Assembly (NCBI GenBank): GCA_013397695.1
Contig: VYZI01000205.1
Coordinates: forward strand, 1,128,221 to 1,192,220
Reading direction: 5' to 3'
Length of the DNA stretch: 64,000 bases
DNA from: Centropus unirufus
Lineage: Eukaryota > Chordata > Aves > Cuculiformes > Centropidae
Shown: piece by piece, positions 1-11,309 of the stretch
Numbering within the stretch: the first letter of the stretch is position 1
Layout of the letters: every line of letters begins with the position of its first letter
Program-made: the position numbers and the translations under genes
Notes under the pieces: model-generated
Told to the model about the DNA's origin: nothing
The model's database searches: none
The model's input: the letters and a program-made list of their open reading frames with translations, nothing else

Positions 1-354
1 CCCTCCCGCCCTCCTTCTGGGATCCATGTGAGGCGCAGGGACGAGTCCCTAGAGAACACAAGGTCCAACCCAACTCCTGCCAGCCACCACATGGCAGCTG
101 CTCAAACCCTCGTGTCACCTACGGGCCATCCCGTGACACCCTCCCTGCTCCGGCTGCCTCAGTTTACCCCTCTACAAAAGGGACAATGAACAAATGCCAA
201 GCTCCCTGCCCACGGGCAAGCACCTGCCCCCCAGTAGGATGTTCCCCATCTCATTTCCAGCTGTGGCACGGCCAGGGGACACGGGGGAACGCTGCTCTCG
301 GGGCCGCCTCCTCTTCTTCTGGGGGGTTGTTTTTCACTGGTGTTGTTTGCGAAC
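1..354. other. Unassigned single-copy DNA with a MIR-like scrap
   Basis: GC-rich sequence with no recognisable gene. Around 150-190 the phrase CTGCCTCAGTTT, a pyrimidine stretch and an A-rich end resemble the 'TGCCTCAGTTTCCCCATCTGTAAAATGGGG' core of MIR/L3-type ancient SINEs. The match is short and degenerate. Nothing else is recognised. Confidence 0.3.
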
Positions 355-505
355 ACAGTTTTGTTGCTAAGAAACTACCTTCATATTGCTTGGAGAGCAA
401 AGACAAAGCAACCATCAAAATAACACGGTATTTTGACAGTAGCCAGATTGTAACCATAAATGAGCCATTTTCCCTGCTCTCCTGTAGGCTCATTAACGTG
501 GTCTA
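355..505. promoter_or_regulatory. Candidate conserved non-coding element
   Basis: A modestly AT-rich island begins abruptly after a GC-rich flank. It holds an RFX X-box-like half-site pair (GTTGCTAAGAAAC, 363-375) and a MEIS-type TGACAG (434-439). This suggests an enhancer, but conservation has not been tested. Confidence 0.3.
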
Positions 506-1817
506 AACACCGCACTCCCATACACCACCCGCACCCCACACGTACACACGCGCGGCACGTGCTGGTGCTGGGGACACGTGCCCCATCCACGGGGGGCTCC
601 ATCGCATCCCTTCATCTCCCAAATCAAAGCTGGAGGAATCAGACCTGGGAAGAGGAGGGGGGTCCCCTGGGAAGCCCTGAGGCTCCCTTCTAGGGGGGAA
701 GATGGCACAAGGTCTTCAAGCAAAAGATACATAACAAATGCAAGGAGGGAGAAGGGAAGACCTCCGCCCACATCAGCTCTCTTTTGGGGAGAAACAGGAT
801 TATCTGTTAGCCTGGGATTTGTTGGGTGGGTTGGAGTTGTTTGGTGTGGGATTTTTTTAAGCCCCAGGGGAGAAAAAGTGGTGAGGAAAATAAAATCCAT
901 TGGCTTGTCAGGGCTACAAGAGCTCTGTGCCTCTTGCTGCTTTCAGGATGGGGAGACCCAGCCACTCAGAAAAGATCAGAGCACCTGTTCACCATGACCT
1001 TGCCACAGATACGCTCCCAAGCCAAAACCCCAGGATCCTGAGAACCTGTCTGCCCATACATCCACCTCCCAGGGCAGGAAGGCATCTTCACCTTTCCTGC
1101 TGGAGCATCTCCAGCTCCTCTTTGCTGGTCCCATTGCAATTGAGAGGGCCTTCATGGGTCTCAAAAAGACATGAAAAGCAATGGATCTGCCTCTCCAAAA
1201 ACCCAGGAAAGTGGTAAAAGCCCCTCCAGGGCAGCAGCAGCTGCAGAAGATGCATCTTTTGCTGACCCAGGACCATCCAGGATGATGTGTGGAGCTGAAA
1301 GGCTTGGTGGATATGGTAGTGCAGCAAATTGGTATCGCTCTACTCACACCAAAAAGCTGGGGAAAACCAAATGCCCTGTTTCCAGAAGTCCCATGTCCCC
1401 AGAGGGGAGGGGGTAAAGGCAAGGGATAAAAGACACCCGGGCTGTGCTAACAACTGGGAATGAAAACCGCCTCCCTGGAAAGCCTCAGCACTGCGGGAAG
1501 TGCCCGGAGCTGAGGCAGCATCCTGCAGTCAGGTGCTGGTGAGACAAGTGGAGCTAACAGCCATGGAGGCAGGGATGGGGTAACCCCCATGGAGGCAGGA
1601 CACAGACCTCAGCATCCCTGAAAAAGCCCCCCCTGGCCTGCCAACCTGCCACTGCTGAGGGAAAGACATGGACAAAGCAAGGCTGGAAGTGCAACCTGTC
1701 AAGTCCCAGTAGGGAAAGCCCTGGTGCAAGGAAGGGTGCCCAGAGTCACAGTGCACCCATGGCAGCTCTCACCACCTCGTCAGGACACAGACCTGCCAAC
1801 CCTGACCATGGCAGGTC
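506..1817. other. Unassigned single-copy non-coding DNA
   Basis: GC-rich sequence with only short overlapping open frames in all six phases. A short direct repeat (CCATGGAGGCAGG) occurs at about 1561 and 1588. No gene, RNA or transposon is recognised. Confidence 0.5.
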
Positions 1818-2071
1818 AAGGCTTTAAATCAGAGGGGTAAAGATTTAGACTAGACCCCAGGAAGAATTTGTTCACAAGGAAGGTGGGGAGGCACTGGTAT
1901 GGGTTGTCCAGAGAAGCCGTGGCTGCCCCATCCCTGGAGGTGTTCAAGGTCAGGTTGGATGGGGCCTTGAGCAGCCTGGTCCAGTGGGAGGTGCTCCTGC
2001 CTGTGGCAGGGTGTTGGAATTAGATGAACTTTAAGGTCCCTTCCAATCCAAACCATTCCATGATTCTATGA
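1818..2071 (+). mobile_element. CR1 LINE 3' fragment (+)
   Basis: A 5'-truncated chicken-repeat-1 non-LTR retrotransposon. The sequence runs through the CR1 3' untranslated region: GATTTAGACTAGA, then GGTTGTCCAGAGAAGCCGTGG, CCATCCCTGGAGGTGTTCAAGG, and GGTTGGATGGGGCCTTGAG. It ends with CCATTCCATGATTCTATGA, the CR1 terminal signature. It contains no coding part of ORF2. Truncation on insertion is typical of target-primed reverse transcription. The divergence indicates an old, inactive copy. Confidence 0.95.
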
Positions 2072-3840
2072 ATCACCAGCTCCAGAGCCCACTGAGAGTA
2101 CGGACTCACCACTGGCAAGGGAGTGCACTGGTCTGCTTCACAACCTTGTGCAGGCAGCAACGCCTGCAGGCAGGAACCAACAGGTCTTGGAAGAGCAGCG
2201 CCCTGCCTTGGATGCTTTTTAGGGCAAATAAAGAAATAAATGAAACCATGGGAAGCAATCCTGCACTATCTGGGTTGTTTCTGCTCCTGGACCAGCTGGA
2301 ATGTGGCTCTGGCTGATCCCTCGCTCAAGCACAAGACTCCTCTGCATGTACCCAGCCCACCAGCCCAGAAGCAAAGAGCCACAGACGAGCAGTTTGCCAT
2401 GTGGGCTCTCCCTGCCAAAGCCCCATGCTCCACCCTACAGCAGGAGAGAAAGGGAAGGGCAAGAAGAGCTCTGTCAAAAGCCCCTAAACCCCAAAAACAT
2501 TGCTCCGTAGCAGAACAAAGCCCTTGGAAATCCCTTCTCCGCTTGGGTCTCACATGAAAGCAGCGTTTTCCTGGGCTAACTACACGGGCTGCGCTGAGCC
2601 TCCTGGCACAACCCACGCTGCAGAGGCAGACATCAAAGGGCTCCCAACTTCAAAATAAATAGAGAGCAACGATGGCGTGGTCCACAGGAAACCCCTCTCC
2701 ATCAATTGTGCTGGCCACCTGGGCTAAACACTGGGGCTTATATGAGATGCCTGGGCAAGGAAAGGCCCAGGGAAGAGGGGTCACTTAGATTTTATTTGCA
2801 TGGCACGTTCACAGAAGGCAGAGGCAAGGAGAGGGTTGGTCCTTGTAGGAACAGCCATGGGCATAGCAGAGCTTTCTGAGTCCTCCATCCAGGGGATGGA
2901 GCAACTATGGAGGCTGCCTGGTAGCTGGGTGAGCAAGCCATGGGGCGCTGGATAAAGTGGCCACGGTCACCAGGTTGTGGCACAGGAGTCACTGCCACCT
3001 GCCAGGCAGTGGTGGCCACCACCACAACTGGTCTGAGCACCAGCCCCATGTGCCTCTATTTCCCCAGAGCTGAATGCACCCATTGCACCTGGAGCTCCTG
3101 AGATGGGATTTTCCACACACATAGGTCCTTCATCCTAAAGGGAAACCTTCTAGACAAAGCCTTGGCCCTGCTTGGGCTGAGTCACAGTCTGCAACCCAAG
3201 CTCTGGAGCTTCCCATTCATTTGGGTCAGAGATGCCTCTTATATCCTCACGAGGAAAGGGGCACCAGCCCCAAACCACCAGCACCCCATGACAACCTGTC
3301 TCCACTCCTGGCCCTGAAGAAGCGGCCTCTCCTGGCTTTCAGCGGGATGTGCTGGGCATGATCAGGGATGAGCAGGGAAGATGAAGCCATCCTGCCAGCT
3401 GTTCCAGCTCCCACCTTTTGCCCTCCCCTTTGAGCTTCACAGGGCCTTGCAGCACGGCCAGTACATGCTCTGCAGAGCAACCAGGCCTCGCTCCTCACCG
3501 ACGAGCATAGAGAGACGCCTCCAAAATAGTACGGCATGACCAGAAATCCTATGGGTCTTCTGGATCCGGTCCTTCCATTGGCAATTACCCAGGAGTGCTG
3601 CCACAAGACATTTCTGCAAAGCCTTGGAAAAGGACAGGGGCCAGGAAATCCACTTGGGATGCTCCAATGGTCAATAAAATCAGCACACGCAAACCTGTGA
3701 CCAGAGGGATGCCAACCGCACTCCTGAACCCTTAAGTGTTCCCGCTTCCCCTCCAGCCTTGGCTCCAGAGGTGCGGGGGCAAGGAGGAGGGCTGGGCTGC
3801 ACCCCACGATTCCTCTCAGGGAGAAGGCAGAGGAAAGGAA
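2072..3840. other. Unassigned single-copy non-coding DNA
   Basis: GC-rich sequence with no recognised gene or repeat. One exact POU octamer (ATTTGCAT, 2794-2801) lies in a short AT-rich patch. An open frame of 213 codons on the - strand (3247-3888) has no recognisable domain and runs into the CpG-rich block that follows. I regard it as chance. Confidence 0.5.
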
Positions 3841-4080
3841 GGATGAGGCTGGGACGGCCGAGCGTGGGACGCGAGGGGAAGGTGTCAATTAAAGCAATGA
3901 GGCCCCGTGCATCCCCGTGCCTGACAGGCGGGCTGAGCGGAGCTGACAGCCCAGCGCAGCCTGGCATCCCCGCCTCGCTCGCTGCAGCCTGCTCCCCCCG
4001 CACACCCCCAACTCCAAACTGGCACGGCCGGCGCACGCCGACACCGGCAGCGGCACGGTGGCCCTTCCCCTGCCCCCAGA
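3841..4080. promoter_or_regulatory. Small CpG-island-like block
   Basis: I count about 22 CpG dinucleotides in these 240 bases at roughly two-thirds GC, close to the number expected without CpG depletion. Most of the window is CpG-poor. The block contains an AT-rich insert (GTCAATTAAAGCAATGAGG, about 3882-3900) and is followed by TCTAATAATGGGAATTACC (about 4086-4104). It could be an unmethylated enhancer or an alternative promoter. I see no TATA box, start codon context or downstream exon that would settle it. Confidence 0.4.
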
Positions 4081-4484
4081 GATGCTTCTAATAATGGGAA
4101 TTACCATGATTTAAGGCTTAAGCAGGGCATGGGCAGCCTGGAGGCGGATGGCAGCGAAGCAGTCGGGGCCGGGTGGGATGGTAGGAAGAGGCACTGGATT
4201 GTGCTGAAATAACAAATGAGTGCTTCAAGGTCCCAGCCCCTGTGCAGGATGGCAACAACTGGGTGCTGGGACGTGGGGACTGTGGCAATTCAGCAATACC
4301 AACTGGCAACTGGCTCCCCAAAGCCCCCCACGGGTGGTCAAGCCAGGCTGTATCTCTGCTCCCCCTTGCCTTCCCTCGGGAATCAGCCCCCGCTTCACCC
4401 CCTGCTGCCCTCCCCACAGGCTAAATCAGATTACTGCTGCTACACATCTCCTCCTGGGCTCCAAAACACGCTCTTCCCAGCTGA
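4081..4484. other. Unassigned non-coding DNA
   Basis: A short AT-rich tail of the CpG block (to about 4125), then GC-rich sequence with no recognisable feature. Confidence 0.45.
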
Positions 4485-4735
4485 AGGATTCGCACGGACA
4501 CGGAAAACTTGTCCTGATTGCGGCATTAATGGCCGTGTGGCCCATGTCATCACCGAAATGGCCTTAGGGGGAGAGCTGATGGGTCTCTGAAGTCATCAGG
4601 ACTACCCCACCTCATCTTGCTCCCCTTATTAAAACCATTCATCCTGGGAGCTAAATGAATATGTTTCATCTTCAAATGCTGAGACACAACAGCAAGCAGG
4701 CAGAGATCTAATAGAACAATACCCATCTAATCATG
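4485..4735. promoter_or_regulatory. Candidate conserved non-coding element
   Basis: An AT-rich island with GCGGCATTAATGGCC, CCTTATTAAAACCATTCATCC, GCTAAATGAATATG and CATCTAATCATGCC. Several TAAT homeodomain cores sit close together, and the composition changes sharply at both ends. It looks enhancer-like. Its function is inferred only from composition and motifs. Confidence 0.35.
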
Positions 4736-5364
4736 CCGATTTTTCTCTCCCCATCCTGCCTTCACATTACACACACGGCCACGAGACCAAGGCGGGCGCA
4801 GGCAGCGGGTGAGGATGGGCCATGCCTGGCTCCTGGATTTGCCACCGCTGTTGCACCTTGTCCCCCTGCCTCCACGCCAGGTTCTTCCTCCCTTTGCTGC
4901 AGTGGGAAAGGCTCCAGGACTTTAATAAGGTTGACAGATTCCAAGCCTAACAAGTCTAAAGAAGCCAAGGACGCAGGGCAGGCCCTCGGCCACCAGCAGA
5001 CCCCTGCTTCCCACGGGAACACCACACACCAGGCTGTCCATTAATCATTTTGGTGCTCATTCCCGCACCCACTGCAGGTTTTCCCAGCTCCCGTTCCCTT
5101 AGCTACAGGGTTGGGCTTTTTTTTTTTTTCCCTTGTTTGCTAAAGCACCTTCTTGCAGGCACAACGCGAGGGAAGCATCACAATTTTGTGCTTCTCGCAT
5201 ACTAAGTGTCTCCAGCAAGGTCCCTGCCTGGGGACAGGGTGGCAGAAGATGCAGTGGGTGGGAAGGGCTTTGGACGGGAAAGGTGATTAATCCATAGCAT
5301 CTTTGATGAGCCTGCCCAAGGTACTGCTGGCCTCCCCTTCCTAACCAGGGTTTGCACAGCAAAT
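4736..5364. other. Unassigned non-coding DNA with an oligo-T run
   Basis: Mixed single-copy sequence. A pure T run of about 13 bases lies at 5117-5129. No gene or transposon is recognised. Confidence 0.45.
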
Positions 5365-5855
5365 CCCCGCTCTATCTAATTATTAACGATAATAACGGCG
5401 CCTGGCTCACTGGATGCCATCTGGAGCCCTGCCACACATCCCCACCAGTCCAGGGAGGACCAGGAAGGGATTGATCCTGCGGGGCAAGGGCCGGGGCCAG
5501 GGGCTGGCTGGGCAGTGGGTACCAGCTCGGGATCACCCCGAGGAGCCAGCGGGCCCACCCAGGTTGCTGTGCTTGTGTTCGCTGCTGTGGCAGGCTTCAT
5601 AAGGCTCCGCTCTTTGACTGGCGTTGAGTTTATGTGAAAGTAATTAACAGTAATTAATCCTTAATTACAGTAATTAGCCAAGTCGCAGTAAATTAAACCA
5701 CATCTGGAGCAGATGAGGGCTTCCGAACGGGAGGCTAGTGCAGGCGACAATCGGAGAGATGCTGAATTCATCTGACAGCATCTGATTAAGGCTACCTGTT
5801 GCAAGGGGCTCATTTGCATCGTGTTTTTGTTTGCATTTGGCAGTAACCCTTTCAG
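5365..5855. promoter_or_regulatory. Candidate homeodomain/POU enhancer
   Basis: This is one of the clearest regulatory-looking blocks. It opens with CTAATTATTAACGATAATAACGG (about 5377-5398). Four TAATTA sites then lie within 36 bases (5641, 5651, 5662, 5671). The middle pair forms the 17-bp motif TAATTAATCCTTAATTA (5651-5667), a perfect 7-bp inverted repeat around TCC that recurs exactly at 36,717. Further on are E-box cores (ATCTG), GATTAAGG and an exact POU octamer ATTTGCAT (5812-5819). The GC-rich insert between the AT parts has a G-quadruplex motif at 5481-5503. Homeodomain and POU proteins are the obvious candidate binders. Confidence 0.5.
5481..5503 (+). other. G-quadruplex motif
   Basis: Four G runs of 3-4 bases separated by loops of 2-3 bases (GGGG CAA GGG CC GGGG CCA GGGG), followed by more G pairs. 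The pattern satisfies the usual intramolecular quadruplex rule. It lies inside a candidate enhancer. Confidence 0.6.
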
Positions 5856-6139
5856 CAGGGCCCCCACCCCTCACCTCTGCTCCCTCTGCCCTCCTCTACA
5901 TCCCCATCTCCCCTCAAAGAGCTGCATGGCGCTGCGAGGGGGAGGGAACAGCTCCAACTAGGAGCCAAAGGTCTCCCCGCCATCCCAGGGCGGTGGGATG
6001 AGCCAGCACGGGGCCAGGAAGCCGCTGGGTTCCCTTGTACCCTCTGGAGAGCAGGAGCTGCTCAGGGTGGTACATAAACCACCCACCCCACAGGCACCGG
6101 GCAGGGGATGACTGAGCAGGATGGAGGCAGCCAGCTTTG
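5856..6139. other. Unassigned non-coding DNA
   Basis: GC-rich single-copy sequence. Nothing is recognised. Confidence 0.4.
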
Positions 6140-6265
6140 CTCCTTGGCTTCTCGGCATTCCGCGTTCTAACAGCTACAATAATAATAATCCAAGCTCTGG
6201 ACTCCAAAGGAGAGCACATTAGCAAAAAGGGGCAGGTTATTATTAAAACCACTCAGCATTTACCC
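6140..6265. promoter_or_regulatory. Candidate conserved non-coding element
   Basis: A short AT-rich island with an AAT trinucleotide stretch (about 6177-6189), a CACATTAGCAAAAAGG phrase and GGTTATTATTAAAACC (6235-6250). Its boundaries against GC-rich flanks are sharp. The evidence is motifs only. Confidence 0.3.
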
Positions 6266-8261
6266 AGTGCCATGCAACCCCAGAGATCTTTGCTGATGTT
6301 TAGCCACGCTAACAGGGAGGGGGAAATCCTTCCTTTGCTTTTCTTCCTGCAATGGAGAAACCACAAGACAGAGAGGTGAAAATAGGGTACAAGAGGCTCA
6401 GGAACAGCTCGTCACGTTTGAATGCTGAAAGGAAGAGTTCAGGGAGCAAACCACGCTGTCCTGACTCAGTCTTGTGGTCTCACCCCATGCAGCCGGGATG
6501 CGTGGTTGGGTCTGATCCGTTAGAAAAACACTGAGGCCAATTCATAAAAATATCTTTCTCGTCTTCAAACTGCACCACTCGGCAGTGCTCCAAACCCTGG
6601 GACATGGATTTCCATCAAGGCAGGGAGATGCCAACGGCATTTCAAGAGCCGAACTGCACCTGTGATGGTCCAAACGCCATTGCCCAATTTCAGTGGGTAT
6701 CACAAAAACTTCCGGGCTTAGTTGCACGCAATTAATGAGCAGGAAGGTCCTGTGCCTTTCCACCATGCAGTACAGGGCTGTTGGGCAGAGTATCCAGGCT
6801 CCCCAAGCCGAGGCAGGGAGTGCTAAAAAACCCTTTGATAGGGAAATATTGTCTCTCCTCTGGAACTAAACCCATTCAGGATTGCCAAAGTCAACAGCTG
6901 TAGCAGGCCCTGGGAACGATCAGAAGAATACTGTTTTATGAAACATCAGAAAGGGCTACATTTGCCCTTAACTGCAAAACAAAAGCAATCTTTTTTAATT
7001 TCCTATGCATACAAGAGCCTTGCAGAACAAATGTGGTTTCCCCACCTCAGCTTTGACTCCACATCAAGCAGGATTCCCCCATACCACTGAAACCCAGTCA
7101 AGAGCCAGCTGAGATTCAACATCCATCTGCCCCAGAAATGCACGTTGCCGCCTGTGCCTTGCTTGGAGAAATGGGAATTCCGACCTTCCCTCTCCTCCCA
7201 GGGAGAACCATGCTGTCCATCAGCCCTCAGGGCCACCAGCCACCAAAAAGAGGAGAAAAAATTAAGTAGATGGTAGTGATGCTCCACCAAATCTTGCCTC
7301 CCCCAGACAGGGAGGTCTCCAAACACAGAACCTGGAGATGGCTGTGCCTGGTGCAAGAACAATGGGTGCCTGCCAGGGACAGGCAGGAATTACGCAGTCA
7401 ACTAAAAAGTGTGGAGGATTCCACCCCAAAATGAACTCACCCTGGCCTTTTGGTGCAATTTTGCTTTCAATGAGCAGTTTTCTAAATAGCTATTCCATCA
7501 GCTTTGTGCCTGAGCTCCTTCACAGCTCTGGCATTTACAGCAAATCACATTCTCTTGCTGCAGCCAGTTTTTTGGCTGAAGAGAAAAATTAAATTCATGT
7601 GAATAAAAAATTCCTCACAAATGTCTTCAAGAAATACATTGCCCCAAGCCCTCAATGCCAACATTCTGCCTAAAGTACATTGGGAAGCTGCAATCAAAGC
7701 CTGCTCCAGCCAGGAAAGAAGGGTGTAGGAAGTCGCTCTGCTGCAGAAGCGGTAATGATTTCAGATAGTTTAATGGTGGAGGCAGGAGAGCCTAGTTGGG
7801 CCTGTTTCTCCTCCACAGGTATCACCCAACAGACCACGGGTGCTAAAGATGCGGCCTTCCAAGCTGCAAAACATTCAAGATCTCAACTTGGGTGAATAAC
7901 CAAGTTGTCAGCACACGGGCAACTCAATACCCTTGGAAAAGCAGGCATTTTCGATCCAAGCAGATATTTCACCTCAACTTGTGCATGTTCTTGTATCCAA
8001 ATTTCCTCCAGTCTTACTTGGCGATGAGGCTTCACCTCTGCATGCACAAGGAAGACCCTTCCTCATGCACTCAGAAGCTCAAGAGAAATGGCTCCCAAGG
8101 AAACGCCCAGGAAACTTTCCCCAGGAGGCCAGCGTGGGTGAAGCGTGAAGGGTGAAGACCTCCTCTGTTCACCTGCCTGTTGTTCCTCTCAATGCTGGAC
8201 AAGACTTGCAGGGATAGGACAACTGGGTCAGGGCATCCTACAAGATGGATGAGCAATATTG
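6266..8261. other. Unassigned single-copy non-coding DNA
   Basis: Two kilobases of mixed composition. Slightly AT-rich patches occur near 6905-7000 and 7560-7640 but have no strong motif clusters. No gene, RNA or transposon is recognised. Confidence 0.45.
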
Positions 8262-8521
8262 TCATAGGATCACAGAACCACAGAATCGCTAGGTTGGAAA
8301 AGACCTTTGAGATCATCAAGTCCAATCGTACCTGTCCACTACTAAACCAGATCCATGAGCACCTCATCTACCTGCCTTTTCAATACCTCCAGGGATGGGG
8401 CTCCATGACCTCCCTGGGCAGCCTCTGCCAGCACCTGAGAACCCTTTCGGTGAAGGGATTTTTCCCAATATCTAACCTGAACCTGCTCTGGCACAACTTG
8501 AAGCCATTTCCTCTCATCCTA
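8262..8521 (-). mobile_element. CR1 LINE 3' fragment (-)
   Basis: A reverse-oriented CR1. It starts with TCATAGGATCACAGAACCACAG, the complement of the terminal repeat. It continues with GGTTGGAAAAGACCTTTGAGATCATCAAGTCC, CTCCAGGGATGGGGC and TTTTTCCCAATATCTAACCTGAACCT. Only the 3' untranslated region is present. It is an old, inactive copy. Confidence 0.95.
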
Positions 8522-9289
8522 ACTACACTCGGCACTAAAAGCTCCTAAACCTCCAGTGTTGCTCAGCCCACTTCCAAGTGGTACATCTCAAACTTTGAAG
8601 CCTACATCCTTCATGGCACCTCCAGCCTGGATAAGCAGAAAATGAGCCCCATTGGCTTTTACCAGCGTGGTTGGGAACACATTCCTGCTCTTTGCACCAC
8701 AAATTGCTGGGAAAACACCAAGGGTAACATCTCTCCCATGTTGGTGGGGTGGCTGTTAGTTCTAGTAAGATGACCCTTTCCTCCTTGTAAAGCTCAAATA
8801 GCCCCTCAGGACTTGTTGCTGCAGAATTCCTTTGAAGAGCAACCCCGTGGTTCTTCCATTTCCAGTAGTTCCAAGCAAGGTCAAATGAGAAAACAGACAC
8901 AACCACAGAAAAAACTGCCAGTGCCATGAAAGAGAGAGGGATGTGTCACCTTTCTCCAGCAGAAGAGAGATGTTGCCATACCCAGCAACATGGCCAGGTG
9001 GGCTTCCCCAGCCACCAAACATCACCATTTTTGGACAAGCAGGGAAGTTTAAACCAGAAAACAGAACGTGGTCATGGGGAAGTTCCCAAACAAAACGGAC
9101 TCAAACGAAGCCTCTAAGCCTCACAGCCCAGGGAGGCAACACCACTAAGGACATGGGGCTGGGGAGGTGAGATCTGCCCAGCTCTGCCAGGGATGAGGTG
9201 CGAATCCCCCTTCATTGTAGATGGACGCACGCACGTTTTACGGACATGTGTGCGCTCCTTTCAGGCCAAAGACTCGGGTCCCTCCTCAT
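8522..9289. other. Unassigned single-copy non-coding DNA
   Basis: Sequence after the CR1 boundary with no recognisable gene or repeat. Confidence 0.45.
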
Positions 9290-9482
9290 CTGCACAGTTC
9301 GAATTAATTATACACTTTAATTTCATGAATTATTAATTTGATTCTGACTCGGCAGCTTACGATTATCCAGCGCTACAGACTATGCAATTCCAGCTTCATT
9401 AAAACATCACCAGCTGCCTGAGAGACAGACATTAAATAGCAGAGAGTAATAATAAAATTAAGCTCCCCGTGCATAGCAACAG
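9290..9482. promoter_or_regulatory. Candidate conserved non-coding element
   Basis: An AT-rich island with GAATTAATTA (9301-9310), CATGAATTATTAATTTGATTC and CAGCTTCATTAAAACATCACC, ending in a TAATAATAAAATTAAGC stretch. Homeodomain cores are dense in the first 45 bases. It is enhancer-like by motif content. Confidence 0.4.
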
Positions 9483-9544
9483 AGTCTTCCCCAGCCGCAC
9501 GCGGTGAGGGCCCAACTGGTAAATAGGTCCCTTCCAGGAGCTTT

Positions 9545-9813
9545 ATTCCCTTCCTGAGGCTGGTCCCACCCCACTCCCTTGCCTGGAGGATGCTGCTCCC
9601 AGGATGTGTGGCAGTGGAAGAAAGAGAGTCTGGAAAAGCATCCATGGGATGGAGGGCACGGCTGGGTGAGGAGAGTGATGATTCCCTTCCCGAGGCTGGT
9701 CCCACCCCACTCCCTCACCAGGAGGATGCTGCTCCCAGGATGTGTGGCGGCGGAGGAAAGAGAGTCTGGAAAGCCATCCCTGGGATGGGAGACACGGCTG
9801 GGTGAGGGGATGA
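9545..9813. repeat. Tandem duplication, period 136 bp
   Basis: Two diverged head-to-tail copies start at 9545 and 9681. Each begins ATTCCCTTCC(T/C)GAGGCTGGTC and contains GGAGGATGCTGCTCCCAGGA and GAAAGAGAGTCTGGAAA, then CACGGCTGGGTGAG. They differ at roughly a tenth of positions, so the duplication is not recent. There is no coding potential. Confidence 0.9.
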
Positions 9814-9929
9814 TCCCCCTCCCAACGCCCTCCTCGGCACCTGCAGCAAGGATGGGGAAGGCTCCGGGGCTAACATCACCTCCAAATAAATAAAGCCCGA
9901 GCGCTGCCTCCCAGCGTCTCCCTGGCAAA

Positions 9930-10290
9930 ACAATTTATAGAGGGAAAATGTCGGAATTTAGACATTCCATTTAGCTGCTTCAGAAATCTAAGGACCCCAA
10001 ACCTTGTGGGATTTGAGAAATCGATGGAATTAATTAAGGGAGATGTCCAGCGGTCTCCGCTAAGTAATCAGCAGGTACAGTAGACCTGAAATTCTATAAA
10101 GAAAAATGGGAAGGGATGACATTGAAGGAGGCAGTGGGGATTAAAAAATGAGCATCCGAGTGGTAAAGGCGCACACCCATTGATCGCTGCATTACGGATT
10201 AAGGCTTCAACGAGCAGCCAGAAGATTCTGTAGCAGAAAATGGTTACAGAGGATGAGCATGAGCAGAGCGGATATATATAACCTCTGACA
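9930..10290. promoter_or_regulatory. Candidate conserved non-coding element
   Basis: An AT-rich block with GGAATTAATTAAGGG (about 10,026-10,040), GCTAAGTAATCAGC, CATTGATCGCTGC and TTACGGATTAAGGC (K50-type TAATCC on the opposite strand). TTAATTAAGG repeats half of the 17-bp motif seen at 5651 and 36,717. Regulatory function is inferred. Confidence 0.4.
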
Positions 10291-10924
10291 GCCAGGAACA
10301 ACTGAGACGGAGGACAGCTCTGCGGCGAACCCCAGAGCTGGAAAGTTTTTGGGAGGGGGAGGAAGGAGAAAGGAGCCATTTTGTGTGAGGGAGACCTGCC
10401 TGGGAGGAGGGAGCGGTGTGCCCTGCCCACCCTGCCCAGGAAGGCAGAGGGGGGCACCCGGAGTCAATGCCCGATGGGAGAACAGCGGGGTGGGCAGCAA
10501 GATGGGGAGGGGGCACTTGGGTGGTGGCCTTGGAGGCCGCTCCATCAGCAAACCCTGAGTACCATGGATACCTTTACTCCTCTGCCCCTTAGCAGTCCTG
10601 TGCTCTCCTTTCCTAACTCACCCCTGGGATTTCCTTTCCCTCCCTTGGGATCTCCTTTCACCTCCTTGAAGATGACTTCATCCAAGCCCAGGAAGGCACC
10701 ATGACCACTTGGGCCACGTTGACATGGCAGTAGCTCCCCATAGTTGCTCTGCACACAGCATAGCCCCAGGATCTGCAGGTTTTTGCCCCAAAAAGCCAGG
10801 CTGGACCTTCCTCACAAGGGCAGCAGGTGATGCTGTGATCAGGAGCACTGCCAGTGAGCACCATCCTTGGGAAGTAAAACAGGAGGACAACCATGTCCTC
10901 AGACACCTGAGGGGGTTAAAGCAA
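10291..10924. other. Unassigned non-coding DNA
   Basis: Purine-rich G-run sequence (10,345-10,450), then mixed single-copy DNA up to the CR1. No gene is recognised. Confidence 0.4.
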
Positions 10925-11309
10925 GATGTCCCATGAGGAGCGGCTGAGGGAGCTGGGGTTGTTCAGTCTGGAGAAGAGGAGGCTGAGGGGAGACCTCATT
11001 ACTACCTACAACTGCCTGAAAGGAGGTGGTAGAGAGGTGGGTTCTGGTCTCTTCTCCCAGGTGACAGGACAAGGGGGAATGGCCTCAAGCTGCACCAAGG
11101 CAGGCTCGGATTAGATACCAGGAAAAAATTCTTCACTTAAAAGATAATCAGGCCCTGGCAGAGGCTGCACAGGGAGGTGGTGGAGTCACCGTCCCTGGAG
11201 GTGTTTAAAAGATGGGTGGATGAGGTGCTCAGGGATATGGTTTAGTAGAGGACAGGTACAGTTGGGCTTGAAGACCTCAAAGGTCTTTTCCAACCTAGTG
11301 ATTCTATGA
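10925..11309 (+). mobile_element. CR1 LINE 3' fragment (+)
   Basis: A well-preserved CR1 tail. It has GAGGAGCGGCTGAGGGAGCTGG, the GTTCAGTCTGGAGAAGAGGAGGCTGAGGGGAGACC block, GGTGGTGGAGTCACCGTCCCTGG, and GACCTCAAAGGTCTTTTCC, ending CCTAGTGATTCTATGA. It includes the whole 3' untranslated region but not ORF2. Its 3' end is embedded in a perfect inverted repeat described separately. Confidence 0.96.

Noticed and set aside
3247..3888. 213-codon - strand frame
   Set aside because: It has random-looking composition and no domain, and its start lies in the CpG-rich block, where stops are rare.
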